Shown here one piece after another: positions 17,234 to 26,549 of a stretch of DNA of 64,000 bases; position 1 is the first letter of the stretch, and every line of letters begins with the position of its first letter. Source of the stretch: SAR92 clade bacterium (lineage in GTDB: Bacteria > Pseudomonadota > Gammaproteobacteria > Pseudomonadales > Porticoccaceae); NCBI GenBank assembly GCA_004211905.1, contig SHBP01000001.1:1-64000 (forward strand). The letters are read 5' to 3'. Under the pieces are notes generated by a model. The model did not search any database. It was not told the DNA's origin and saw only the letters and a program-made list of their open reading frames with translations. A program made the translations under genes and the position numbers.

Positions 17234-18969
17234 TAGGTTCTCTCCGTCTTACTAAGCCATAAGTCTCTCATTGATCCGCCAGGCATATGCATTGGGTAAA
17301 CATGCTCTGAACGATCAATACAAATATCCATGAACACCGTTCTATCCTTCATGGCAAAACATTCACGCATCTTGTCTTCGAGCTCATTAAATTTAGTGAT
17401 TTTCATACCGACGTGGCCATAGGCTTCTGCCAAGGCCACAAAATCAGGTAATGACTCTTCATAAACACTCTGGGAGTAGCGGCTGTTATATTGCATATCT
17501 TGCCACTGCCTAACCATCCCGAGCGCGGAATTATTGAGGTTGATAATCTTCACCGGTAGATTGTGCTGAGTACAGGCTGACAGCTCTTGAATACACATCT
17601 GAATACTGCCTTCACCGGTAACACAAGCAACATCTGTATCTGGAAACGCTAACTTAGCGCCCATAGCTGAAGGTAATCCAAAACCCATGGTTCCTAAGCC
17701 GCCAGAGTTAATCCATTGTCGAGGGTGATCGAATAAATAGTATTGAGCTGCAAACATTTGATGTTGGCCAACATCAGAGGTAATGATGGCCTTGCCATCA
17801 GTAATCTTGTACAGCATCTTAATTACATCTTGTGGCTTTATAGTCTCACCACTACTTTCTTCGTATCGCGAAGCTGTGTACAAACCATGCTTTGCTCTCC
17901 ACTCATCAATCTGCTTCCACCAATCAGATATGGCATCGGTATCTGGTGAGATGTCAGATTGCTCGATTAAACTTAACACCTCTTTCAATACTGAAGTACA
18001 GGTGCCAACAATAGGAATGTCCGCCTCCACATTTTTTGATACCGATGTGGGATCGATATCTACATGAATAATGGTTGCCATTGGGCAAAACTTTTCTAAT
18101 TCGTTAGTCACTCGATCATCAAACCGGGCACCTACAGCAAAAATAACATCCGCATGATGCATGGCTGTATTGGCTTCAAAAGTTCCATGCATGCCAAGCA
18201 TTCCAATGAACTGCCTGTCTGTCCCTGGGTAGCCGCCTAAGCCCATGAGAGTATTGGTGACGGGGAAATTTAGCTTACGAGCAACAGCAATAAGGTGCTC
18301 TGCGGCGTTGTCGATAACAATCCCGCCACCGGTATAAATAACTGGACGCTTTGCTTGCAAGAGGGCTTTTACTGCTCTTTTTATTTGCCCTCGATGACCT
18401 TTCTCACTGGGCTGATAAGAACGCATTTTTACTTCATGAGGAAAGTCGTAAGGTACCTTATAATTTGGCTCAGTGACATCTTTGGGGATATCCACAACAA
18501 CTGGGCCAGGACGCCCTGTAGCCGCTATGTAGTATGCCTTGGCGATTGTGGCAGCTATGTCCTCCGCCCTCGTTACTAAAAAGCTATGTTTGACGATAGG
18601 TCGAGAAACCCCAACCATATCGGTTTCTTGGAACGCATCTTGGCCAATTTTACTGGAGGGTACCTGACCAGAAATAATCACTAAGGGAATGGAGTCCATG
18701 TATGCTGTAGCTATCCCAGTGATAGCATTAGTCGCTCCAGGGCCGGAGGTGACCAATGCCGTACCAACTTCCCCCGTTGCTCTAGAAAAACCATCAGCTG
18801 CGTGAACAGCGGCTTGCTCATGCCGCACCAGTAAATGGACGACGTCTTCTTGCCTATAGATTGCATCATAAATATGTAATGCTGCACCACCTGGGTATCC
18901 CCAAACATGCTTGACACCAACATCTTTTAACGCACGGATTAATATGTCACCGCCAGATAAATGTTCCAC
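17233..18969 (-). CDS. ilvI: Acetolactate synthase large (catalytic) subunit
   Basis: The thiamine-diphosphate enzyme condensing pyruvate with pyruvate or 2-oxobutyrate, the first step of Val/Leu/Ile synthesis; 578 residues. The catalytic Glu51 lies in [18 protein letters not shown], the FAD/PYR domain has [17 protein letters not shown], and the ThDP/Mg motif is [13 protein letters not shown] ... NLNN. The start is GTG 18969 with TGAGGAG six bases upstream; that sequence overlaps the stop of a small upstream ORF. IlvI rather than IlvB/IlvG is chosen for the ilvH partner and the [12 protein letters not shown] segment. Confidence 0.95.
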   Translation of the reverse strand: MEHLSGGDILIRALKDVGVKHVWGYPGGAALHIYDAIYRQEDVVHLLVRHEQAAVHAADGFSRATGEVGTALVTSGPGATNAITGIATAYMDSIPLVIISGQVPSSKIGQDAFQETDMVGVSRPIVKHSFLVTRAEDIAATIAKAYYIAATGRPGPVVVDIPKDVTEPNYKVPYDFPHEVKMRSYQPSEKGHRGQIKRAVKALLQAKRPVIYTGGGIVIDNAAEHLIAVARKLNFPVTNTLMGLGGYPGTDRQFIGMLGMHGTFEANTAMHHADVIFAVGARFDDRVTNELEKFCPMATIIHVDIDPTSVSKNVEADIPIVGTCTSVLKEVLSLIEQSDISPDTDAISDWWKQIDEWRAKHGLYTASRYEESSGETIKPQDVIKMLYKITDGKAIITSDVGQHQMFAAQYYLFDHPRQWINSGGLGTMGFGLPSAMGAKLAFPDTDVACVTGEGSIQMCIQELSACTQHNLPVKIINLNNSALGMVRQWQDMQYNSRYSQSVYEESLPDFVALAEAYGHVGMKITKFNELEDKMRECFAMKDRTVFMDICIDRSEHVYPMHMPGGSMRDLWLSKTERT

Positions 18970-18978
18970 AGTTACTCC

Positions 18979-19137
18979 TCACAAATATTGTTGTGTAGAA
19001 AGCTTTCCGACAAACATAGGCTGTAACATCAAAATAGACACCGCGATTGCGGTAAACCCAGTCACACCGATAAGTGTATTTAAACTGGCATTAGGGCTAT
19101 TGGTAATAGCGCCATCTTTGTTGATGACCAGCGACAT
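18979..19137 (-). CDS. Small single-helix membrane ORF directly upstream of ilvI
   Basis: A 52-residue ORF (ATG 19137, TGA 18979-18981) starting MSLVINKDGAITNSPNASLN and continuing into one hydrophobic stretch (LIGVTGFTAIAVSILML, residues about 22-38), then a short tail. AGG lies eight bases before the ATG. Its TGA is part of the TGAGGAG ribosome-binding site of ilvI, so the two would be translationally coupled. I do not recognise the family. It could be a small membrane protein, or a coupling/leader ORF rich in Ile, Val and Leu codons. Being so short, chance is not excluded. Confidence 0.5.
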   Translation of the reverse strand: MSLVINKDGAITNSPNASLNTLIGVTGFTAIAVSILMLQPMFVGKLSTQQYL

Positions 19138-19340
19138 TGGTTACGCCTGCCTGGTTCTCTTTCATAAATTCTTAGACTGGTAAGTCCAAGAGTGGCGAAT
19201 ATTAACAGTTTTATTAGGTTAGTCAATGAGTTATAAGATTTAATTCAATTAGCCTTACAGCTTTTCTTGAAAATCGTTTGACAAATTTTTAACTCCTGAG
19301 CGACTATAGCCGCTCACAAAAAGTTACGGAGTCTGGATTA

Positions 19341-21032
19341 ATGTACGGAAGATTAAAAATACACACCACTAGAGCACTTACACCAATATTGGTATTTTTA
19401 ATCGGCCTTATCTCAGGTTGTTCGGAGCATAATTCATCTACTACAACCGTCATTACTAACATCAATGGCTATAGTTTCAATAATGATCGCGAACTTGAGC
19501 GATTTACGACCTTAGTAATAGACTCAGGTAAAGTGGTTGTAAGTGGAGACAGATCAATCGCTGAGAGCTTGACGGATGCAGAAATAATAGATGGCCAAGG
19601 ACAAACCCTTCTCCCAGGCATTACTGATGCTCATGGCCACGTTTCAAGCCTTGGCTACACGCTTCTTCAGATCGACCTTCGAGACTCAACGTCAGCAGAT
19701 CAAGCAGCAAAAGAAATTGCTCAGTATGCGGAGCAAAAGCCCTTTCTCAATTGGATCAGAGGGCGGGGTTGGAATCAGGTTTTGTGGCCAGGAAAACAGT
19801 TTCCTAATGCCCAGACTCTCGATGAGTTAATACCTGACCGACCAATATGGCTTGAAAGAATCGACGGCCACGCCGGGTGGGCAAATAGTAAAGCCCTTGC
19901 TTTAGCAGGCATTAATGCTAATACCATTTCACCTCCCGGGGGGGAAATATTACGAGATAGTAAAGGTCAGCCAACAGGCATCTTAATCGACAATGCTATG
20001 GGTCTGATTAATCAGGTAATCCCAGCCCCAAGTTCGGAGGAGCTAGCTGCCGCCCTTGAAGCTGCGACGAATCATCTGCTGAGTCTGGGTATTACCTCTA
20101 CTCATGACGCCGGCGTTAGTGCGACTGAACATCATTTTTACTCTAGCCTTGCCCAGCAGAAAAAATTAGGCATCAGACTTTACGGTATGATTTCCTCTAC
20201 AGACCCAGAGTTGGGCAGTATTCTGGCTGCCGGTCCAATAGTCGATGATAATGACCTGTACAGTGCACGCAGTGTCAAGGTATATACTGACGGTGCCCTT
20301 GGTAGCAGAGGTGCAGCACTGCTTGAACCCTACTCTGATCGGGCCGGTCACCGAGGGTTGTTGCTCACCTCTCAAGAACAACTGCGAAGCATATTTTCTG
20401 ACGCCATTGGTGCAGGATTTCAAGTCGCTATTCACGCGATTGGTGATCAAGGTAATAGAATAGGCTTAGATGAAGTAGAGCATGCCTATTCCACTATTGG
20501 CGGACGTGAATTGCGCCACCGAATGGAGCACTCTCAAGTCGTCGCTGTAGAAGACATTCCCCGCTTTAAAGCACTAGACGTCATCCCTTCAATGCAGCCT
20601 ACTCACGCTACCAGTGATATGAATATGGCAGAAGACCGTCTTGGTAAAGAAAGACTCAAGGGTGCCTATGCTTGGCGAACATTTGTTGATCAAGGAAGTC
20701 GATTAGCCTCTGGATCAGATTTTCCGATCGAACTTGCCAACCCATTCCATGGATTACATTCAGCGGTCACTCGGCAGAGCCAAAAGAACCAACCTGCAGA
20801 AGGCTGGATTCCTGAAGAATCTCTTAGTATTGAAGAAGCTTTGCGATCTTTTACCATCGATGCTGCATGGGCTGCACATCAAGAGACCGTGCTAGGTGGA
20901 CTCGATTCTGGCAAGTGGGCTGACTTTATTCTCATCGATCAGGATATTTTCAAAGTCAGTGGAGAAGAACTTTGGAAGACTCAAGTAAACCAGACATGGA
21001 TCGCCGGAGAGCTAGTCTATCAACGCCCATAA
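19341..21032 (+). CDS. Lipoprotein amidohydrolase, YtcJ-like (Amidohydro_3)
   Basis: A 563-residue metal-dependent hydrolase. The N terminus is a lipoprotein signal: basic start, a hydrophobic stretch, then the lipobox ISGC with Cys27, so the protein should be lipid-anchored in the envelope. The TIM-barrel motifs follow: LLPGITDAHGHVSSLG (His-x-His), IDGHAGWANSKAL, KVYTDGALGSRGA (position of the carboxylated Lys), AIHAIGDQGN, RMEHSQ and ASGSDFPIE with the catalytic Asp. The substrate is unknown; YtcJ-like enzymes act on amide or formamide bonds. GGAG nine bases upstream supports ATG 19341. It is convergent with panC. Confidence 0.8.
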   Translation: MYGRLKIHTTRALTPILVFLIGLISGCSEHNSSTTTVITNINGYSFNNDRELERFTTLVIDSGKVVVSGDRSIAESLTDAEIIDGQGQTLLPGITDAHGHVSSLGYTLLQIDLRDSTSADQAAKEIAQYAEQKPFLNWIRGRGWNQVLWPGKQFPNAQTLDELIPDRPIWLERIDGHAGWANSKALALAGINANTISPPGGEILRDSKGQPTGILIDNAMGLINQVIPAPSSEELAAALEAATNHLLSLGITSTHDAGVSATEHHFYSSLAQQKKLGIRLYGMISSTDPELGSILAAGPIVDDNDLYSARSVKVYTDGALGSRGAALLEPYSDRAGHRGLLLTSQEQLRSIFSDAIGAGFQVAIHAIGDQGNRIGLDEVEHAYSTIGGRELRHRMEHSQVVAVEDIPRFKALDVIPSMQPTHATSDMNMAEDRLGKERLKGAYAWRTFVDQGSRLASGSDFPIELANPFHGLHSAVTRQSQKNQPAEGWIPEESLSIEEALRSFTIDAAWAAHQETVLGGLDSGKWADFILIDQDIFKVSGEELWKTQVNQTWIAGELVYQRP

Positions 21033-21052
21033 ACCGAAAGTGTTTGAAATTT

Positions 21053-21904
21053 TCACTCTTCTGAAATACTGACGTTGTCAATAAGGCGTGCTGATTCAGT
21101 GAACATTGCACCAAGAACGGTAATTTCAGAATCGTCATCTGCAGCCAAATCTAACGTTTTACTGTTGCTACAAGTGACGTAGTCTACCGTAAAGCCTGCT
21201 CGTTCAATCTGTGCAGTTGCTTCTGCTTCTAACTCAGAGAAAGCACGATTGCCGGACCTAATCTGACTCGCAACCCAGTCAAGAGCCTCTTTGAGCACAG
21301 TCGCTTTGGGTCGCTCATCCTCAGTAATGTATCGATTTCTCGAACTCATAGCCAACCCATCCGCTTCTCGATGAATAGGTGCTGAAGTGATCTGAATAGG
21401 CATGCAGAGGTCTTCGGCCATACGCCTAATAACAGCTAGTTGTTGATAATCTTTAATACCAAAAACAGCTTCGTCAGGTTGAACGATATTAAATAGTTTA
21501 CTTACCACTGTAGTCACACCCTCAAAATGCCCTGGGCGGCTCGCGCCACACAGTACATCAGTCATTGTGGGGCATATCACCCTACTTTGTGTATCAAGAC
21601 CGTTGGGGTACATCTCTACGTCGTCAGGGTGAAAAAGATAGTCACATCCAGCTGCTCTCAATTTTTCGCAATCAGATTCATAGGTACGAGGATATTTATC
21701 CCAATCTTCATTAAGCCCAAATTGCAGAGCATTGACAAAAATAGAACAAACAACAATGTCGTTCGTTTGATTGGCTTGGTGTAATAGCGCTAGATGGCCA
21801 TCATGCAGATTTCCCATAGTCGGCACAAACCCAATCCTTAGACCCTGAACTCGATCTTCAGTCAAATCATCCCTAAGACCACTTACAGTATGGAAAATTT
21901 TCAT
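21053..21904 (-). CDS. panC: Pantoate-beta-alanine ligase
   Basis: Joins pantoate and beta-alanine with ATP to give pantothenate; 283 residues, normal length. The class I nucleotidyltransferase HIGH-type motif is [10 protein letters not shown] (His34, His37). The second ATP motif is [15 protein letters not shown], where most PanC have FGEKD, and SSRNRY is present. panB and panD are not nearby, unlike the panBC(D) operon of most relatives. It lies 24 bases downstream of dnaB on the same strand. The substitution Glu to Ile before Lys-Asp is conservative in position but unusual. Confidence 0.94.
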   Translation of the reverse strand: MKIFHTVSGLRDDLTEDRVQGLRIGFVPTMGNLHDGHLALLHQANQTNDIVVCSIFVNALQFGLNEDWDKYPRTYESDCEKLRAAGCDYLFHPDDVEMYPNGLDTQSRVICPTMTDVLCGASRPGHFEGVTTVVSKLFNIVQPDEAVFGIKDYQQLAVIRRMAEDLCMPIQITSAPIHREADGLAMSSRNRYITEDERPKATVLKEALDWVASQIRSGNRAFSELEAEATAQIERAGFTVDYVTCSNSKTLDLAADDDSEITVLGAMFTESARLIDNVSISEE

Positions 21905-21928
21905 GTTTGGTTACCAAGAATGAATGCG

Positions 21929-23377
21929 TTAGTGCTCAGCAAAATGATCAGTAGCAAGATTTTCAAAACGAGTATATTTACCCATAAACATCAATCGGCA
22001 GGTGCCAATAGGTCCATTTCGCTGCTTACCAATAATAATCTCTGCAGTCCCTTTGTCGGGGCTATCTTCGTTGTAAACTTCATCGCGATAGATAAATGCG
22101 ATAACGTCCGCATCCTGCTCGATAGCACCAGACTCTCTAAGGTCTGCATTGACTGGCCGTTTATTAGGACGCTGCTCCACATTTCGACTGAGCTGAGACA
22201 GCGCTATCATTGGGCATTCATATTCTCTGGCAAGCCCTTTGAGTTCTCGCGATATTTGAGAAATCTCTTGCACTCGACCCTCAGCAGAATTGCTACCATT
22301 CATCAACTGTAAGTAATCTACCATTATCATTCCAGGCTGAGCTTGTTTGTATAGCGCTTCAGTATCTACGGGCGTATTCGCGCCGTGCTTTTGATGCCAC
22401 TCTTGTCGTAGTTGCTCTACTCGCTCACGAGTGAACTGTTTGATTCTATTACGCATCTCCAAAGGAGTAATTCCGGCGGAATCATCAATAAACAAAGGTT
22501 TATCTTTCAGCCGTTGCGCGGCGGTACTCAAGCGAGGCCAATCATCCTCAACTAAATTACCCGAACGCATACGAGTCTGATCTATTTTTCCAATTGAGGA
22601 CAGCATACGGATGATTAGCTGGTTAGCAGGCATTTCGAGAGAGAAAACCAATACTGGCCGATCTTGATTTAAGGTTGCATGCTCGACCATATTCATCGCA
22701 AACGCGGTCTTCCCCATAGAGGGCCGACCTGCAATGATAACTAGATCTGACTTTTGCCAACCTGACGTCATTTTGTCTAAATCGTTAAACCCTGTGCTCA
22801 ACCCTGTTATGTCAGCATCGTTTTTAAACAATTCATCAAGACGCTCTACTGCTTCTTTAATTAGCGAATTAACTTCTTTAAAGCCACCCTTCTTGGGCCG
22901 ATTTTCAATGATCTCTTGCAGTCGAGTTTCAGCTTCAGCAAGTAATTTCGAGCTATCCCAACCCAGTGGGTTATAACCTTTTCGGACAATATCACTGGCG
23001 GCACCAATTAGTTGACGCACAATTGATCGCTCTAACACTATCTGGGTATAAGCTTTGATATTTGCCGAGCTTGGCGTGCTACTTGCTAAATCAACTAAGT
23101 ATTCAGCGCCACCTACTGAGGAAAGCTCATTCGAGTTCTGCAGAGATTCTGCCAAAGTAATCGGATCAAAAGGTTGATCCTCTGAGGCTAAACGACCCAT
23201 AGCTGTAAAAATAAGCTGGTGATCCTTACTATAGAAATCCGTATCAGCGAGTACCTCTGAGATAGAATCAAAGGCATCATTTTTCAACATCAAACCACCA
23301 ATCACAGCCTGCTCCGCCTCTATTGAGTGGGGTAGTGGCTGGCTTATCGTTGGCTCTGCAAAAAGTGCTTCATTCAT
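21929..23377 (-). CDS. dnaB: Replicative DNA helicase DnaB
   Basis: The hexameric 5'-3' helicase of the replication fork. The N-terminal primase-interaction domain begins LPHSIEAEQAVIGGLML; the RecA-like motor has Walker A AGRPSMGKTAFAMN, Walker B MIMVDYLQLM, SQLSRNVEQRPNKRP and the arginine-finger end VAFIYRDEVYN. ATG 23377 gives 482 residues (E. coli 471); a TTG at 23404 has no ribosome-binding site. The gene follows rplI across a strong terminator, as in many gammaproteobacteria. No intein or other insertion is visible. Confidence 0.96.
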   Translation of the reverse strand: MNEALFAEPTISQPLPHSIEAEQAVIGGLMLKNDAFDSISEVLADTDFYSKDHQLIFTAMGRLASEDQPFDPITLAESLQNSNELSSVGGAEYLVDLASSTPSSANIKAYTQIVLERSIVRQLIGAASDIVRKGYNPLGWDSSKLLAEAETRLQEIIENRPKKGGFKEVNSLIKEAVERLDELFKNDADITGLSTGFNDLDKMTSGWQKSDLVIIAGRPSMGKTAFAMNMVEHATLNQDRPVLVFSLEMPANQLIIRMLSSIGKIDQTRMRSGNLVEDDWPRLSTAAQRLKDKPLFIDDSAGITPLEMRNRIKQFTRERVEQLRQEWHQKHGANTPVDTEALYKQAQPGMIMVDYLQLMNGSNSAEGRVQEISQISRELKGLAREYECPMIALSQLSRNVEQRPNKRPVNADLRESGAIEQDADVIAFIYRDEVYNEDSPDKGTAEIIIGKQRNGPIGTCRLMFMGKYTRFENLATDHFAEH

Positions 23378-23455
23378 ACTAATAAGCTTTAACCTGTGGT
23401 TCAAATAGTGAAATTATCTAATCGGAGTCTAACAGTATAAGTAATAAATCACACA

Positions 23456-23495
23456 AACAAAAACGGCACTGCAACTTATTCAGAAGCCGTGCCGT
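23456..23495 (-). terminator. Rho-independent terminator after rplI
   Basis: On the minus strand ACGGCAC and GTGCCGT arms (plus coordinates 23489-23495 and 23463-23469) enclose 19 bases and are followed by TTTTGTTTG. It closes the rpsF-rpsR-DUF2232-rplI unit about 40 bases after the rplI stop. Confidence 0.8.
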
Positions 23496-23532
23496 CTTAT
23501 CTCTTTCAACTGGACCTTTAACAGCCTAAATA

Positions 23533-23982
23533 TTATTCCGCTTCGATAACAACGGTAATAGTTTCAGTAATATCTGAATGAAGCTGAACGTCAAGGGTAA
23601 ACTCACCGAGATGACGCAGAGCACCCTCTGGGAGGCTAATCTCATTTTTAGTCACGTCACCACCCGCAGCAGCGATCGCTTCTTCAAGTTCCCGAGCACC
23701 AACAGAACCAAACAGCTTTCCTTCTTCACCGGCAATAGCCGTTATCGTAATAGTACCAATCTCTTTTAGCTTGTCTGCTCGGCTTTGTGAAAGAGCCAGC
23801 TTTTCAGCAGCCTGCGCTTCCAAATCTGCGCGACGCAACTCAAATTCAGCGATATTCTTTTCTGTAGCAAAAACAGCTTTGCCCTGAGGGATCAGGTAGT
23901 TGCGGCCGAAACCAGATTTAACATTGGCTTTGTCACCAATGTCTCCCAACTTTCCCATTTTTTCAAGCAAAATAACTTCCAT
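23533..23982 (-). CDS. rplI: 50S ribosomal protein L9
   Basis: L9 of 149 residues, equal in length to E. coli L9. The N-terminal domain starts MEVILLEKMGKLGDIGDKANVK with the conserved GFGRNYLIPQGKA, followed by the long connecting helix and the C-terminal domain with LFGSVG. It binds 23S rRNA at the base of the L1 stalk. AGAGGA precedes the ATG. It is the last gene of the rpsF-rpsR-membrane protein-rplI unit and is followed by a terminator. Confidence 0.97.
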   Translation of the reverse strand: MEVILLEKMGKLGDIGDKANVKSGFGRNYLIPQGKAVFATEKNIAEFELRRADLEAQAAEKLALSQSRADKLKEIGTITITAIAGEEGKLFGSVGARELEEAIAAAGGDVTKNEISLPEGALRHLGEFTLDVQLHSDITETITVVIEAE

Positions 23983-24017
23983 CGTAAATTCCTCTAAATT
24001 TTACTACTCATCTAAAA

Positions 24018-24875
24018 TCAGCTTTGTTTGTCGTCAGCCAATCTTGTTCGAAAATTCATTACGCTGTCTGCGGCACCCAAAGCACCCAACAACACCATTA
24101 ACACAGGGCCAAACAAAAACAGGCCACAATACATTACTACCAATACCTGACGACCAAAGCCCTTGTGTTGAACAACATAATGCACAATTGCTAAACCGCC
24201 AATCAGTAGCGGGATGGAAGCCAATCTCAGCCATAACTGATAATTACCACCCAATGTTAGTCCAGCAATAGTAATACTCAAGCAAACCAAACTAAGGTTC
24301 GGGCTCAATCTTAGCATGTGAAACTCTTTCTGAAATCCTCCAGGATTATAGAGCAGGGCTTGCCACCATCTTGCTAAAACCAAACCTATCAATGTATTAA
24401 AAATTACAACCCAAGCAACAAACGCTAAAAAACCATTCCGTGTTAGTACTAGGATTGTTTGGCCAGCTTGCTCAGATGCGGTTGCTAACATCTCTTCTAA
24501 TTCGTTCACAAAATCGTTCACGTCAGCTTGAAACAATAAGCCAGTCAAACATACTAAAACAATCCCACTTAGTGTGGCGACGCCCAGACTGAAATTCCAA
24601 TCTGCAGTAACTCTGTGTGCGTTGGCAACCACTGCCATATTGATCAGTGCAACACCAGATACAACTGCCATAATTGGACTAGATGCACTGAACATATAAC
24701 TCAACAGTATTGGCAGAATGACCCATAGCGATACTATAAAGCCCTCTACTGCTCCTTTGCGTAAAGTAACCAACCCAATCGTCGACACACTCACAAAAGG
24801 CAAGAGACTGCCGAAAACACCCACTAAACAAGCCTGCAATCGCCCGCGCATAATAAATTCAGCTAGGACTCGCAC
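24018..24875 (-). CDS. DUF2232/YybS-like polytopic membrane protein
   Basis: A 285-residue inner-membrane protein with about eight hydrophobic helices (for example residues 17-37, 46-64, 98-115, 143-170 and 239-265). The ending MNFRTRLADDKQS is cytosolic and charged. Its position between rpsR and rplI matches the DUF2232/YybS-type protein that I recall there in pseudomonads. The function is unknown. The start is uncertain: GTG 24875 has AGAGG twelve bases upstream, whereas ATG 24851 is the other candidate and would shorten the protein by eight residues. Confidence 0.7.
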   Translation of the reverse strand: MRVLAEFIMRGRLQACLVGVFGSLLPFVSVSTIGLVTLRKGAVEGFIVSLWVILPILLSYMFSASSPIMAVVSGVALINMAVVANAHRVTADWNFSLGVATLSGIVLVCLTGLLFQADVNDFVNELEEMLATASEQAGQTILVLTRNGFLAFVAWVVIFNTLIGLVLARWWQALLYNPGGFQKEFHMLRLSPNLSLVCLSITIAGLTLGGNYQLWLRLASIPLLIGGLAIVHYVVQHKGFGRQVLVVMYCGLFLFGPVLMVLLGALGAADSVMNFRTRLADDKQS

Positions 24876-24892
24876 AGGCTTAATCGACCTCT

Positions 24893-25120
24893 TTACTTAT
24901 GACTGTCTGTATATGGTAGCAACGCAATGTAACGAGCGCGCTTTATTGCTTCAGACAGTTCACGTTGGTAACGTGCTTTTGTTCCCGTAATACGACTAGG
25001 AACAATCTTACCGCTTTCAGACACATAACCTTTTAATGTATCCAAATCTTTGTAATCGATCTCAGTTGCCCCTTCCGCGGTAAAACGACAAAATTTTCTT
25101 CTTCGTACAAACTTAGCCAT
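24893..25120 (-). CDS. rpsR: 30S ribosomal protein S18
   Basis: S18 of 75 residues, complete: basic N terminus [17 protein letters not shown], then [27 protein letters not shown] and RQ-like [21 protein letters not shown]. It heterodimerises with S6 on the 30S platform. The N-terminal Ala after Met is the target of RimI, whose gene is at 11963-12415. The gene lies two bases after rpsF, and its GGAGAA ribosome-binding site lies inside the rpsF end. Confidence 0.97.
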   Translation of the reverse strand: MAKFVRRRKFCRFTAEGATEIDYKDLDTLKGYVSESGKIVPSRITGTKARYQRELSEAIKRARYIALLPYTDSHK

Positions 25121-25122
25121 GA

Positions 25123-25641
25123 TTATTCTCCACCTTCCGCTTCAGGTTGCTCTTCTGCGACCACATCTTTTGCTTTATCCGCCTCTGGAACCTCAGTCTC
25201 TGGAGTAGCCTCAGCCTCAGCCTCTGCGGCAGCCGCCTCACTTTTCTCTGCAGCTTCAGCCTCAGCTTTAGCTTTTGCAGCATTGCGACGCTCGCGTGCT
25301 TCTTTATCTGCTTTATCGGCATTTTCTAACTTCATGATAGGCGACTCAGCGGTAATTGCTTCGCTGCGACGAATCACCATGCTACGAATCACAGCATCGT
25401 TATATCTGAATGTTGAATTGAGCTCATCAAGTACTTCTTGACCACACTCTATATTCATAAGAACGTAGTGAGCTTTGTGGATTTTATTGATGGGGTACGC
25501 TAACTGCCGACGACCCCAATCTTCGGACCTATGGACTGTACCATTACCCGCTGCAACGGACGCGGCGTAACGCTCTACCATGCTAGGAACTTGTTCGCTT
25601 TGGTCAGGATGGACCAAAAACACGACTTCATAATGACGCAT
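25123..25641 (-). CDS. rpsF: 30S ribosomal protein S6 with long acidic C-terminal tail
   Basis: Residues 1 to about 100 are the S6 ferredoxin-like fold ([37 protein letters not shown]). Beyond about residue 108 is a low-complexity Ala/Glu/Lys tail of about 65 residues ending [11 protein letters not shown]. coli S6 has 131 residues and receives extra Glu from RimK; this form has 172. ATG 25641 with GAGGAGA upstream is the start; a longer in-frame extension to 25773 overlaps the promoter. It heads the ribosomal operon with rpsR and rplI. Confidence 0.95.
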   Translation of the reverse strand: MRHYEVVFLVHPDQSEQVPSMVERYAASVAAGNGTVHRSEDWGRRQLAYPINKIHKAHYVLMNIECGQEVLDELNSTFRYNDAVIRSMVIRRSEAITAESPIMKLENADKADKEARERRNAAKAKAEAEAAEKSEAAAAEAEAEATPETEVPEADKAKDVVAEEQPEAEGGE

Positions 25642-25744
25642 TGTATCTCCTCGTGGATTTAAAAGTCTCCCGCCATGAACACTAGGCCATGCAGTAAGAC
25701 AAGGAGTGCCAAGAAGAGATCTTCCCGACCCTGTAAGGCGCGCT

Positions 25745-25773
25745 ATTGTAGTGACTTGGCCTCTCGGTTGCAA
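25745..25773 (-). promoter_or_regulatory. Strong candidate promoter of the rpsF operon
   Basis: On the minus strand TTGCAA (25768-25773), a 17-base spacer and TACAAT (25745-25750). The bases after the -10 are very GC-rich (AGCGCGCC), as in stringently controlled ribosomal promoters. The leader to the rpsF ATG is about 97 bases and could carry an S6:S18 autoregulatory structure, which I cannot confirm by eye. Confidence 0.65.
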
Positions 25774-25803
25774 CTGACTTTTTGAAAGGTTTTAACTGGC
25801 TGA

Positions 25804-26397
25804 TCAACGACTAGATGTTTGGTTGCTAAATCGCCTGATCAAGCTCCACACAGACACTATGTTAGTTTCCGGTTTCTTCAAAATAATAGTAATAGCCACT
25901 TCTTCTGAAGCAACCAGTAAATAGAAAAGAATAACCAACCTAAACCAAGTGTCTGCATCAACCAGAATCAAGAGATAGTAGGCTGGAGCAATAAGGAGAG
26001 CAGCTATTTTCGCTCCGAGGGTATGGTAGCTCGGATATTCACCAAACTTTATTGCTGAAGCAATTAGAGGCACCAGAAAAGAAAGCGTCGCTGACAACAA
26101 GAATAACGCTTGGTCAGAAAATATTGTAGGCCATATTTGATACAAACCAAAGATCATAGAAGCGTATGTTAAGGTGTCAGCCCAGCTATCTAGCTTGGCT
26201 CCTAACTCACTCACCTGATCTAACTTACGAGCTAAATAGCCGTCGAGCATATCACTGATGAGCGACACACCTAACACCATTAGAAAATAATTGGCTAGCC
26301 CCTCTAGCGCTATCCAAATGAGCACTGGCACGAGGATAAGCCGCAGAAAACTGAGAAGGTTAGGCACTGAAAATATTTTCGGACTGGTCGCTTCCAT
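25804..26397 (-). CDS. CDP-alcohol phosphatidyltransferase family protein
   Basis: A 197-residue membrane enzyme with five or six helices. The full family motif is present: Asp49, Asp52-Gly53, Ala56-Arg57, Gly66, Asp70, Asp74 (DMLDGYLARKLD then GAKLDSWAD). It transfers a phosphatidyl group from a CDP-alcohol to an unidentified acceptor; PgsA-like or cardiolipin-type activity is possible. It is not PssA, which is encoded at 15011-15793. It lies between rlmB and rpsF, where I know of no such gene in pseudomonads. The hydrophobic N terminus VPNLLSFLRLILVP is typical of PgsA relatives. Confidence 0.75.
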   Translation of the reverse strand: MEATSPKIFSVPNLLSFLRLILVPVLIWIALEGLANYFLMVLGVSLISDMLDGYLARKLDQVSELGAKLDSWADTLTYASMIFGLYQIWPTIFSDQALFLLSATLSFLVPLIASAIKFGEYPSYHTLGAKIAALLIAPAYYLLILVDADTWFRLVILFYLLVASEEVAITIILKKPETNIVSVWSLIRRFSNQTSSR

Positions 26398-26446
26398 TAC
26401 GATAATTCTCTCAAGAATCTTAAAATACTAAGATAAATAGACTAGC

Positions 26447-26475
26447 TTTATTTGGTCATCAAATGCAACTGTCAA
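26447..26475 (-). promoter_or_regulatory. Candidate promoter of the CDP-alcohol transferase gene
   Basis: Minus strand TTGACA (26470-26475), 17 bases, then AATAAA (26447-26452), four of six -10 matches. It would give the gene its own transcript, with a leader of about 45 bases, separate from rlmB. Confidence 0.4.
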
Positions 26476-26549
26476 AGTTTAAATATGCAACAAATATCAA
26501 GATTGCTAAGCACTTAATTAAAGTTTATTTAACCTTTCAACCTGACTTA

